A DNA stretch of 32,300 nt from CAUZIB01 sp963578805 (lineage in GTDB: Bacteria > Acidobacteriota > Vicinamibacteria > Vicinamibacterales > UBA8438), in NCBI GenBank assembly GCA_963578805.1, contig CAUZDY010000033.1, positions 1-32,300 on the forward strand, written 5' to 3'. The translations under genes were made by a program, and so were the position numbers. The notes under the pieces were generated by a model. That model saw only the letters and a list, made by a program, of their open reading frames with translations, did not search any database and was not told where the DNA came from. Positions 16,469-24,588 of the stretch are shown in pieces; position 1 is the stretch's first letter; the number at the start of each line of letters is the position of its first letter.

Positions 16469-17200
16469 TCAACCCGGCACGCTGCAGGTCGGCGAGACCT
16501 GGGATCCAACGGCGTACTGGTCGACGAACTCGTCGATTGCTGACTGGTCGACCATCCCCACCTCGTCAAATTGAAGTCCCATGCCAGTGCGGTGGTCAGT
16601 CCATGCGACCCGCGAAACGGCGTTGAGATCGCGTTGCGAACCCGGCAGTCGAAATCTCACGTGCACCTTCGTGCCTGTCTTGAGAGGCGTCATGGTCCGG
16701 ACTCCCAGACCCCCCTTGCTCAGGTTGAGCGTAGGAGCGGTCGCGATCGTCTCGGCAAACCGAAACGTGACTGGAATGTCGAGCGTGACGCGCGTGCTGG
16801 TACGCCGATTGAAGCTGTCTGGGAACAGGCGCGGAGCCAGTGATGGAAGGATGTGATGGTCGGCGCAGTATTCGTTGACGTAGGAGTCGATACCGAGCGA
16901 GACGAGCTCTCGCACTTCCCCCGCATCCCGAACCGAACCGCTTAGGATGACGATACTGGTTTTAGATTGGTGCACCTTCACGGCGCGAGCAGCCTCGGCG
17001 CCGGGCTCTGCGAGTTGCAGGTCGAGTACGATGAGGTCGGCCATACCGACCGGTGCCTGGACGGAAGTAAGAAGCTCCGCCTGGGTGCGCACCTCGACCG
17101 TGTGATGTCCTGCGTCCTGAAGAGCGGTGGTGAAGCGCTCACGAGTGTAGTCGTCGTTGATCGCGACAATTACTGTCTTGGACGGGGCAAAGGACTGCAT
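16469..17200 (-). CDS. Receiver domain fused to PilZ domain (c-di-GMP response regulator-like)
   Basis: 243 residues. The N-terminal receiver (about 8-125) has the acidic pair Asp16-Asp17, a candidate phospho-acceptor Asp60 in LIVLDLQL, and a Ser87 switch residue in IVILSGS. The conserved Lys of the last loop is missing: the sequence reads SYVNEYC rather than the usual Y-x-x-K-P. The C-terminal PilZ domain (130-225) has both c-di-GMP signatures, RRTSTR at 132-137 and NLSKGG at 159-164. It probably couples c-di-GMP to an output through protein contacts, with doubtful phosphorylation. It is divergently transcribed from the zinc-ribbon gene, with 56 nt between starts. Confidence 0.88.
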   Translation of the reverse strand: MQSFAPSKTVIVAINDDYTRERFTTALQDAGHHTVEVRTQAELLTSVQAPVGMADLIVLDLQLAEPGAEAARAVKVHQSKTSIVILSGSVRDAGEVRELVSLGIDSYVNEYCADHHILPSLAPRLFPDSFNRRTSTRVTLDIPVTFRFAETIATAPTLNLSKGGLGVRTMTPLKTGTKVHVRFRLPGSQRDLNAVSRVAWTDHRTGMGLQFDEVGMVDQSAIDEFVDQYAVGSQVSPTCSVPG

Positions 17201-17256
17201 TGTGAGATCTTATATAGAATGCGTCTGGCTGACAGTTTCGCTGATCGTGGGGGTCC

Positions 17257-17502
17257 ATGACTAGATGCCCGGAGTGTGAGGCCGAGATTGAGTCCGACGA
17301 ACTTGACGAGTTCGACGTAGATATCGGCGATCGCCTGATTTGTATCGCCTGCGCGACCCATCTGGAGGTTGTAAGGGTGGTGCCGGTCGAGCTGGCTGTC
17401 GAGTCGGAGGATGCGACGGACCGCTCGGATAACTCGGATAATGGTGATGCAACGGGCCGCCACGTGAAGAACTGGGAAAAAGACGGCGAATGGGACACGT
17501 AA
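17257..17502 (+). CDS. LysW-like zinc-ribbon protein with atypical C-terminus
   Basis: 81 residues, highly acidic. Two CxxC pairs (Cys4/7 and Cys29/32) form a zinc ribbon, and the pattern CPECEAEI, IGDRLICIAC, then THLEVVRVVPVELAVE strongly resembles LysW, the amino-group carrier protein of lysine/arginine synthesis. LysW ends in an EDWGE motif whose terminal Glu carries the substrate; here the tail is extended with Asp/Ser/Asn-rich sequence and ends GEWDT, so carrier function is doubtful. No lysX, argX or other carrier-pathway genes are nearby. It could be a regulator or structural relative. It sits between the PilZ gene and pal. Confidence 0.75.
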   Translation: MTRCPECEAEIESDELDEFDVDIGDRLICIACATHLEVVRVVPVELAVESEDATDRSDNSDNGDATGRHVKNWEKDGEWDT

Positions 17503-17543
17503 GGGCTAGAACACGTTAAATGACAATTTGGGCCGGTAAGTCA

Positions 17544-17573
17544 TTGACAGATTTGCTCGAAACTTTGTACGCT
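17544..17573 (+). promoter_or_regulatory. Probable sigma70-type promoter of pal
   Basis: A perfect -35 TTGACA (17544-17549) is followed after 18 nt by TACGCT (17568-17573), a weak but plausible -10. It would give a leader of about 100 nt before the pal start. Confidence 0.5.
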
Positions 17574-17581
17574 GACCCGCG

Positions 17582-17669
17582 GCTAGTATTAATGGTCTTC
17601 GTAACGCAGTGCCGATAATACTAGCAAGATGTTTCCAGGTCTCTAAAAAGATGTCTCTAGGTCTCTGAA
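17582..17669 (+). other. Structured pal leader: 10-bp inverted repeat and 22-bp-period direct repeat
   Basis: GCTAGTATTA (17582-17591) pairs exactly with TAATACTAGC (17616-17625) across a 24-nt loop. Directly after it, GATGTTTCCAGGTCTCTAAA (17628-17647) is repeated with 17 of 20 matches at 17650-17669. Both lie between the predicted promoter and the pal ribosome binding site, so they would be in the 5' leader RNA. Their function is unknown. Confidence 0.6.
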
Positions 17670-17680
17670 TGGAAAGAACT

Positions 17681-18256
<576 letters not shown>

Positions 18257-18278
18257 CCGTTTCGCGGTATAGATCTCA

Positions 18279-18321
18279 AGACGGGTGTTGGGCTGCCGAG
18301 GCCTAACACCCGTCTTTTTTT
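18279..18321 (+). terminator. Strong Rho-independent terminator of pal
   Basis: A 15-bp stem (18279-18293 with 18301-18315, one G-T wobble, 7-nt loop) is followed directly by a run of T residues to 18321. It begins 22 nt after the pal stop. The stop codon of the convergent glutaredoxin-like gene lies inside its right arm. Confidence 0.95.
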
Positions 18322-18578
18322 CTGTCAGCGATTGGTTTCGACGCCGGAGCAAGCGCAGCGGTTAGCTGCGAGACCGAGATGCGGTGGCGCGCGATAATCT
18401 GGTCGCCGCTGATCAGGACGGGTATATCGTTTCCAAATTTCCGTTCGAGGTCAGGCCGCACGGAGATGTCAATCTCGCTCAACACGATAGGATACCGTCG
18501 ATCCACTTGCGCGACGACCATCTTCATTGTCTCGCAGAGGTGGCACCCTGTTCGAGTGAGCAGCGTCAACGCGGTCAT
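18303..18578 (-). CDS. Glutaredoxin/DUF836-like thiol protein
   Basis: 91 residues. The N-terminus MTALTLLTRTGCHLCETM has a CxxC redox pair (Cys12, Cys15) in a thioredoxin-fold setting, followed by IDISVRPDLERKFGNDIPVLI, which includes the cis-Pro typical of glutaredoxins. It fits the DUF836 glutaredoxin-like family, whose partner substrates are mostly unknown. The start ATG overlaps the pyrF stop (ATGA), so it is translated with the pyrK-pyrD-pyrF operon. I see no direct role in pyrimidine synthesis. The last codons overlap the pal terminator on the opposite strand. Confidence 0.85.
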   Translation of the reverse strand: MTALTLLTRTGCHLCETMKMVVAQVDRRYPIVLSEIDISVRPDLERKFGNDIPVLISGDQIIARHRISVSQLTAALAPASKPIADRKKDGC

Positions 18579-19270
18579 GCTTGGGTGATTTGCTGCCCGA
18601 TCTGGGCCGCCGCACCGCGAGGGTCTGGCGCCGCCGTAATGGGCCGACCGACAACAAGGTAGCTGGAACCAGCGGCGATTGCGCTGGCTGCATCCATTGT
18701 TCGTTTCTGGTCGTGCATCTGATCCATCCTGCAATTCCGAATACCCGGTGTTACGACGATAAAATCGTTCCCGCACGCCTCACGAATTAACCCGATCTCA
18801 AGGGGCGAGGCGACGACACCATCGACGCCAGCCGACTGTGCGAGTCGCGCAAGGGCCTCAACCTGTTGCGGCACTGAACGGGAGACACCCAACCCCCGCA
18901 GTGTTGTGTCATCAAAGCTGGTGAGGACGGTGACGGCTACGATCTGCGGGCCCTCGTCTTGGCTCGCCGCCGCCTCCTTTGCGGTCGCCAGCATGTCGTA
19001 TCCACCGGTGGCGTGGACAGTCAACATCCAGACGCCGAGGTCGGCGGCGGCATGCACGGCCGCCGAGACTGTGCTTGGGATATCGTGGTACTTAAGATCA
19101 AGAAAGACCCGATGCCCTTGGGTAACCATTCGTCGTACCAACGGCGGACCCTCTGCGCAGAAGAGGCGACTCCCTATTTTAAAACCGCCCGCGACACCCT
19201 GAAGCTGGTCGCTCAGGTCGAGCGCCTGTGCGGAGGAATCGACGTCGAGAGCAACTATGAGCTGGTCCAT
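18575..19270 (-). CDS. pyrF: Orotidine 5'-phosphate decarboxylase
   Basis: 231 residues. It makes UMP from OMP, the last step of the de novo pathway. The core signature FLDLKYHDIP (56-65) carries the catalytic Asp58, Lys60 and Asp63 set; IVALDV at 5-10 and VVTPGIRN and YLVVGRPI further on complete the phosphate-binding barrel ends. The start overlaps the pyrD stop by 16 nt and the stop overlaps the next gene (ATGA), so this is a tightly coupled operon pyrK-pyrD-pyrF-grx. Confidence 0.97.
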   Translation of the reverse strand: MDQLIVALDVDSSAQALDLSDQLQGVAGGFKIGSRLFCAEGPPLVRRMVTQGHRVFLDLKYHDIPSTVSAAVHAAADLGVWMLTVHATGGYDMLATAKEAAASQDEGPQIVAVTVLTSFDDTTLRGLGVSRSVPQQVEALARLAQSAGVDGVVASPLEIGLIREACGNDFIVVTPGIRNCRMDQMHDQKRTMDAASAIAAGSSYLVVGRPITAAPDPRGAAAQIGQQITQA

Positions 19271-20205
19271 GTCACATCGGGCTGTGAGAGATTAATCGAA
19301 CCGACGATATCGCCGGCCGACGTGTGGTCGTGGCGTTCTAGGTAGGACTTTAGACCGCTCAGCAACTTCGGCCAGATGAATGGGTCAACGAAGTTGGCTG
19401 TGCCGACCTGAACGGCGGTGGCACCCGCAACCATGAATTCGACGACATCGTTAGAAGTGGCGATGCCACCCATGCCCATGATCGGAATCTTGACCGCTTG
19501 CCGGCATTGATGAACCATTCGCACCGCGATCGGTCGGATCGCAGGACCACTGAGACCACCAACCACATTCGATAGTCTGGGTCGGCGCGTCTCCACGTCG
19601 ATAGCCATCGCGAGGAACGTGTTGACGAGCGAAACGCCATCCGCCCCGCCGTCTTCGGCGGCCCGCGCAAAGGCCGCCACGTCTGTCACGTTGGGTGTCA
19701 GCTTGGGAATGATCGGAAGGTGCGTGACCCGTCGGACGGCCGCTACGACGTCGTGTGTTCCGCTCAAATCGCACCCGAAGGTGATTCCGCCCTCCTTGAT
19801 ATTGGGACAGGAGATGTTGAGTTCGAGAGCTGCAACACCGTCCGCATCAGAAAGTCTCCGTGCGAGTTCGGCATACTCGCCGACAGTTGAGCCGCAGATG
19901 TTAACGATGACAGTCGCCCCGTGTGCGCGTAGCGCGGGAAGCTTGTCGTCGATGAAACGGCGGACGCCGATGCCCTGCAGTCCGATCGCGTTGAGCATCC
20001 CACTCGGCGTCTCTACGATTCGCTCCGGAGGATGCCCCTCTCGCTCTTCCAGGAACAGACCCTTTACGGCCACTCCCCCAAGGGTCGACAGGTCTACGGT
20101 CTCTGTGTATTCGAGGCCGTATCCGAAGCACCCGCTCGCGGCGACCAAAGGGTTGTTCAATCGCAACGGCCCGAACTGAACGGCGAGATCAACTACAGAC
20201 ATCAT
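19255..20205 (-). CDS. pyrD: Dihydroorotate dehydrogenase class 1B, catalytic subunit
   Basis: 316 residues. It oxidises dihydroorotate to orotate using FMN and passes electrons to the PyrK subunit and NAD. The catalytic base is Cys133 in NISCPNIK, which marks class 1 enzymes (class 2 use Ser). The N-terminus reads NPLVAASGCFGYG, with ETPSGMLNAIGLQG for substrate binding, and GMGGI and VQVGTANF near the FMN phosphate site. pyrK lies 10 nt upstream in the same operon, which confirms the 1B type. Either of two adjacent ATG codons (20205 or 20202) may start translation. Confidence 0.97.
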   Translation of the reverse strand: MMSVVDLAVQFGPLRLNNPLVAASGCFGYGLEYTETVDLSTLGGVAVKGLFLEEREGHPPERIVETPSGMLNAIGLQGIGVRRFIDDKLPALRAHGATVIVNICGSTVGEYAELARRLSDADGVAALELNISCPNIKEGGITFGCDLSGTHDVVAAVRRVTHLPIIPKLTPNVTDVAAFARAAEDGGADGVSLVNTFLAMAIDVETRRPRLSNVVGGLSGPAIRPIAVRMVHQCRQAVKIPIMGMGGIATSNDVVEFMVAGATAVQVGTANFVDPFIWPKLLSGLKSYLERHDHTSAGDIVGSINLSQPDVTWTSS

Positions 20206-20215
20206 CGAAGAGTCG

Positions 20216-21037
20216 TCAGATAAGCTCGTTCCAGACGACGTGGTCGCCAGAAAACACGGGACCGTTCAGACACGATCGCACAAGGTGTGGTGACCCGTCT
20301 GTCGACCGCACAGGCACGACGCAGCTGTAACATCCCCCTAATCCACATCCCATGACGGGTTCCAACGAGACTTCGGACACACGTCCATGCTGCTGTGCTA
20401 ACGTGGCCACCGTACGCATCATCCCGGTTGGACCACACGCATAGACGGTGACCGGCTGGGTAGCGGGTGTCGCCTCGAGCTCACGGGTGAGTGGCGTCGT
20501 CACAAAGCCGGGCTCGCCAAGGCTACCGTCCTCCGTGGTCAGAAAGAGACGCACACCCAGCTGTTCGAATCGGTCCAGGTAGTACAAATCCTGTGAAGAC
20601 CGTCCCCCATAGAACAGGGTCGTCGCCGTCGAATGTGTCTGTAACGCTTCGGCCAGAGTCAAGAACGGAGCCAGACCGACGCCGCCAGCCACCATCCACG
20701 CCTCGTCTGAGGGAGGGACGACCGAGAACGGTTTCCCGAGTGGTCCCAGGCAGCACATACGGTTACCAGGCTCGAGTGTAAAGAGTGTCCGAGTGACAGC
20801 ACCGACCACCTTGTTGAGGAGCGACAGGCCTGCCACGTCGCCGTCGTCATTCCGGAGGATCTCGAAGACTGAAAATGGTCGTCGCAGGAGTGGCTCCGAG
20901 TCTAGACCGCACTTGACCATAACGAACTGTCCAGGTCGACTTTGGGCGGCAATCTCCGGGGCGGCAATAGAGACGATGTTGTAATCCGGCGAGAGCCGAT
21001 CGTTCGACAGGACCACCGCGTCGATGTCAAGCGGCAT
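20216..21037 (-). CDS. pyrK: Dihydroorotate dehydrogenase electron transfer subunit
   Basis: 273 residues. The FAD-binding beta-barrel has RRPFSV at 52-57; the NAD-binding domain has VAGGVGLAPF at 117-126 and YACGPTGMM at 199-207. The C-terminal [2Fe-2S] loop uses Cys231, 236, 239 and 256 (C-x4-C-x2-C-x16-C). It carries electrons from FMN in PyrD to NAD. It is the first gene of the minus-strand pyr operon. 65 nt separate its start from the divergent phosphodiesterase-like gene. Confidence 0.96.
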   Translation of the reverse strand: MPLDIDAVVLSNDRLSPDYNIVSIAAPEIAAQSRPGQFVMVKCGLDSEPLLRRPFSVFEILRNDDGDVAGLSLLNKVVGAVTRTLFTLEPGNRMCCLGPLGKPFSVVPPSDEAWMVAGGVGLAPFLTLAEALQTHSTATTLFYGGRSSQDLYYLDRFEQLGVRLFLTTEDGSLGEPGFVTTPLTRELEATPATQPVTVYACGPTGMMRTVATLAQQHGRVSEVSLEPVMGCGLGGCYSCVVPVRSTDGSPHLVRSCLNGPVFSGDHVVWNELI

Positions 21038-21102
21038 TATCGGGAGTATACCCGATGGTTTTCTGACATCATGGACGCGGTGGCACTTTACGCTGGTGGT
21101 TG

Positions 21103-22853
21103 ATGCGATATTTGCGAATACTGACGAACGCGGTACTGGCTGGACTGCTAGCGGCGGTCTATATCGCCATTCTGTTTCTCCAACTCAACCCTCACTTGCC
21201 GACCGACCTGACCGCCCTTTGGCCTTTGCTGGTTGTGGTGATCGGCTTCTATGGAATCCATGCCGCGGCGTTTTTCTACGCGATGATCGTGCTGCGCCAG
21301 GTGCTTTCTTCGGAGCTCCTGTCGCCGGGTTGGCTCAGTCTGAGACTCTTGTCGTGGCTGAGCGCGGCGGCTGCGAGCGGCGCGACACTGCTCATGTGGC
21401 TCAATCTCCGTGGTCTCCGTACTGCGCTGGCCGAAGAGGCGGCTCGTCGTCTGGGTGTCGGGGCCCTCGCGATGGGGTTGTGCGCACTGGCGTTGCTCGC
21501 CATCGCGGTCGTTCACTATTCCTTCGGACGACGGGGCAGTGTGGTCGGCGCGTCGCTGTTTGGTCTGGCGGTGGTGGCGTCTGTGACGCTACCTGTCGTT
21601 GCTCGAGGGGAGGCGGTGCCGCGGCAGTTCGGTTCGTATCCACTCGACGTCGATAGTGCGAGCGAGCCGAGCCGCGAACGTTCGCGCGTCCTCATGCTCC
21701 TGCTCGACGGCGCATCGCTCGACTACCTGTCGCTGGCGACAGCCGACGGGAGGCTTCCTAATTTTGGCCGTATGCTCGATTCAGGCGCGGCAATGCACCT
21801 GGCCACACTCCGCCCAACGCAACCCGAGCCGGTGTGGGCGACGGTGGCCACCGGAAAATACCCGCCGCGCCATGGTGTGATTTCAGCCTCAACCTACGAG
21901 GTCGGTTCTGACTTCGCGCGTCTGGAGCTCCTGCCTGACCATTGCTTCGCTCAAGCGCTGGTGTACCTCGGCTTTCTTAATGAGTCCCCGGCGTCGTCGG
22001 CCGAACTGCGTTCTCGTCCCCTGTGGAGCGTGCTAAGCGGGCAGGGTGTTTCAGTTGGGATCGTCGGTTTGGCGCTTACCCATCCCGTTCAGCCGATTCA
22101 CGGTTTCGTCGTGAGCGACCGATTTCACCTAATGTCAGACCCTCTATTCGATCCCCTGGCGGCAGAAGCGGCGTATCCGGAGGAAGCTGTGTCGATCGGT
22201 GCAGCAGCGATGCGCGACGTCCGCGGGCAGGGCGTACTCAATACCAAGGCCACGGGTGTTGAGGGTTCCCTGGCGCCACCGGCTGAAGCAGCACCAATTT
22301 GGCAAGACCGTGTGTATAGTCGGATCGCTGATCACCTGCGTGTTCATTTTGACGGCGTTCGACTGTTTGCCGTCCGATATCGTGGACTCGATCTCGCTGG
22401 CCACAGTTTCCTACCGACACAGGTCCCGTTGCCGTTGATGGGGCTCGGGGATGAACGCGGTGATGCTGCCAGTCTTGAGGCGTACTATCGCCAGGTTGAC
22501 AACGAGGTCGGCGCGGTCCTCGATTTTCTCGGTCCCGACGACCTGTTCCTGGTGGTGTCTGGCTTCGGGATGGAGCCTGTCACCTCATCCAAACGTCTAT
22601 TTGCCAGCCTCGTGGGTGATCCGGACGTGACCGGGACCCATGAGAACGCTCCAGATGGTTTCCTTCTTGCGTACGGGACGCAGGTCGAGCCAGGTCGGCA
22701 CATACCCGCGGGTCGGTGGTCGACGTCGCTCCCACGGTGCTGTACTATCTCGGCGTGCCGGTTGCTCGTGACGTCGACGGCGTGGCCCGCACGGATATCT
22801 TCATGCCGACCTTTACTGAAACGCGCCCAATCACCTTTGTGGCATCTTACTAG
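21103..22853 (+). CDS. Membrane-bound alkaline-phosphatase-superfamily phosphodiesterase-like protein, frameshifted near the 3' end
   Basis: The N-terminus has about five membrane helices (residues 7-28, 40-64, 80-100, 118-138 and 147-168), then an AP-superfamily domain starting VLMLLLDGASLDYL (Asp202). Further landmarks are ATVATGKYPPRHGV, RYRGLDLAGHSF and GTHENAPDGFLLAYG. The strand that normally carries a metal-binding Asp-His reads VVSGFGMEP, and the usual Ser/Thr nucleophile position appears to be Pro or Glu (PTQPEPVW), so catalysis is uncertain. After about residue 537 the zero frame degenerates and runs to 22872, while the -1 frame from about 22712 gives VVDVAPTVLYYLGVPVARDV, a proper family C-terminus ending at 22853. 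One lost G in the GGG near 22711 explains this. The substrate is unknown. Confidence 0.8.
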
Positions 22854-22903
22854 CGCGGAGCGCGTCGCTTGAGCCGGCCGGAACCTGATAGAGTTCTGTG
22901 TAT

Positions 22904-22937
22904 CTCTTTAACGATGACCCTGTGAGGTCGCGAAGAG
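22904..22937 (+). promoter_or_regulatory. PyrR-binding RNA hairpin in the pyrR leader
   Basis: The core GACCCTGTGAGGTC (22916-22929) forms a 4-bp stem with a CTGTGA hexaloop and matches the conserved CCNGNGAGG centre of PyrR binding loops. An outer helix pairs CTCTT (22904-22908) with AAGAG (22933-22937), leaving purine-rich internal loops as in known sites. It lies 122 nt upstream of the pyrR start. UMP/UTP-bound PyrR would bind here and repress the operon. A GC-rich stem (22991-23010) downstream could be the responding element. Confidence 0.75.
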
Positions 22938-22990
22938 GCAACGGTGCATACTGCGAACCTGTTCACACATAGACCTGTTTTGTCTCGGTT

Positions 22991-23025
22991 GCGGGCGTTC
23001 GACGCCCCGCCCCTCCAGATTTTCT
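22991..23025 (+). terminator. Possible attenuator hairpin before pyrR
   Basis: GCGGGCGT (22991-22998) pairs with ACGCCCCGC (23002-23010) with one bulge and a three-base loop. The T-rich stretch (TTTT at 23020-23023) starts about ten bases after the stem, so as a terminator it is weak. It sits between the PyrR-binding hairpin and the start codon, which is the expected place for an attenuator. Confidence 0.4.
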
Positions 23026-23059
23026 GCTCTCGATTACGTCAACACCCGCGAGGTCGATC

Positions 23060-23602
23060 GTGCCGACCGTAATGGAGGCTGATCGTATCGGACGCGCGCT
23101 GATGCGTATTTCACACGAGATCGTCGAGCGGAACCGTTCGATTGATGAGTTGGCACTCGTTGGCGTCCGCACCCGTGGCGTACCGATAGCCGAGCGGATC
23201 GCTGGGAACGTTGAGAAAATCGTCGGGCGAGCTATTCCCACCGGAGCGCTCGATATTACGTTGTATAGGGATGATTTGATGCGACACACGGTCGGACCGC
23301 AGGCGGTGCTTCGGGAGACCGCGATCCCGTTTTCCATTGATGACCGCCGGATTCTATTGGTCGACGATGTCCTGTATACCGGTCGGACGGTGCGTGCTGC
23401 GCTTGATGCCCTTATCGATTTTGGACGTCCGGAATCAATTCAACTGGTCGTACTGGTCGATCGAGGTCACCGCGAGTTGCCGGTCAAGGCTGATTATGTG
23501 GGTAAGAACCTTCCGACGTCACTTACACAGAGTGTGCAGGTCACGCTGGTCGAGATCGATGGGACTGACGCAGTCAAAGTCTTGGAGGGAGATCTGACGT
23601 GA
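23060..23602 (+). CDS. pyrR: PyrR, pyrimidine operon RNA-binding regulator / uracil phosphoribosyltransferase
   Basis: 180 residues. It has the PRPP-binding motif LLVDDVLYTGRT at 99-110, and the family-specific LVDRGHRELPVKADYVGKNLPTS close to the C-terminus; basic residues such as those in RISHEIVERN near the N-terminus match the RNA-binding face. PyrR senses UMP/UTP versus PRPP and binds leader RNA to attenuate pyr genes; many members also have weak UPRTase activity. I use GTG 23060, with CGAGG six bases upstream, because MPTVMEADRIGRAL fits the family. The stop overlaps pyrB (GTGA). The RNA target is visible upstream at 22904-22937. Confidence 0.96.
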   Translation: MPTVMEADRIGRALMRISHEIVERNRSIDELALVGVRTRGVPIAERIAGNVEKIVGRAIPTGALDITLYRDDLMRHTVGPQAVLRETAIPFSIDDRRILLVDDVLYTGRTVRAALDALIDFGRPESIQLVVLVDRGHRELPVKADYVGKNLPTSLTQSVQVTLVEIDGTDAVKVLEGDLT

Positions 23603-24588
23603 GTACGCAGGACAACCCGAGTCCGGCGTCGGCACGCGAGCCGGTTGCGATTTCTGTTCGATTGAGGTCGCGACACCTCCTCAGTATCGCCGACCTGACA
23701 CCGGACGAGATCCTCTTGATTCTCGACACCGCACAGGTTATGAAGGAGATCGGCACCCGACCAATCAAGAAAGTTCCGACGCTCCGAGGTAAGACGGTGG
23801 TCAACCTGTTCTTTGAGCCCAGCACAAGGACGCGTACCTCCTTTGAAATTGCCGAGAAGCGTCTGAGCGCCGATGCACTCAACGTTGCGGCGCTCACATC
23901 CAGCGTCGTGAAGGGGGAATCCCTCTCCGACACCGTGCGAAATCTTGAGTCGATGGCCCCCGACATGATCGTGGTACGGCACGGGTCGTCCGGGGCGTGT
24001 CATCTACTGGCTGACGTTGGCAGCTCGCGGATCATTAATGCCGGCGATGGGATGCACGAGCATCCAACGCAGGCCTTGCTGGATGCGTTCACGATCCGCG
24101 AGCACAAGTCGTCGATCGCCGGCCTGAAGGTTGCGATTATAGGTGACCTTGCGCATAGTCGGGTGCTGCGTTCAAATGTCCTGCTGCTCAATGCGCTGGG
24201 TGCTGATGTGTGGGTGTCCGGTCCGTCCACGATGATGCCGTGTGGGATCGATCGTTTCGGGGTCACCGCGACCACATCCGTTGATGAGGCCGTGAGCGAG
24301 GCCGATGTTGTGATGATGTTACGGATTCAGCTCGAGCGGATGCGCGGGCACTTCTTTCCATCGCGGCGTGAATACTTCAGCCTGTTCGGGCTGACCCGGG
24401 AACGCCTTCGCTTGGCGAAGCACGATGCGATCGTCATGCACCCTGGGCCCCTGAACCGAGGTGTTGAGATTGCCTCCGACGTGGCGGATGGACCGGACTC
24501 AGTGATCCTGGAACAAGTGTCTAACGGAGTGGCCGTCCGAATGGCGATCCTCTATCTGTTGGCCGGTACCGAGGAGGGCACGGCATGA
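23599..24588 (+). CDS. pyrB: Aspartate carbamoyltransferase, catalytic subunit
   Basis: 329 residues. It condenses carbamoyl phosphate and aspartate to carbamoyl-aspartate. The carbamoyl-phosphate loop is FFEPSTRTRTSFE (71-83); other signatures are GDGMHEHPTQALLD, GDLAHSRVLRSN and MHPGPLNRG. An N-terminal extension of about 22 residues precedes the usual RHLLSI start. The GTG start overlaps the pyrR stop, and the stop overlaps pyrC (ATGA), so pyrR-pyrB-pyrC are translationally coupled. No pyrI gene is present, and pyrC is the long bacterial type that often associates with PyrB. Confidence 0.97.
   Translation: MSTQDNPSPASAREPVAISVRLRSRHLLSIADLTPDEILLILDTAQVMKEIGTRPIKKVPTLRGKTVVNLFFEPSTRTRTSFEIAEKRLSADALNVAALTSSVVKGESLSDTVRNLESMAPDMIVVRHGSSGACHLLADVGSSRIINAGDGMHEHPTQALLDAFTIREHKSSIAGLKVAIIGDLAHSRVLRSNVLLLNALGADVWVSGPSTMMPCGIDRFGVTATTSVDEAVSEADVVMMLRIQLERMRGHFFPSRREYFSLFGLTRERLRLAKHDAIVMHPGPLNRGVEIASDVADGPDSVILEQVSNGVAVRMAILYLLAGTEEGTA

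Noticed and set aside
21045..21050. TATACT on the minus strand as a pyrK -10 box
   Set aside because: Position relative to the start is plausible, but no -35 box could be matched.
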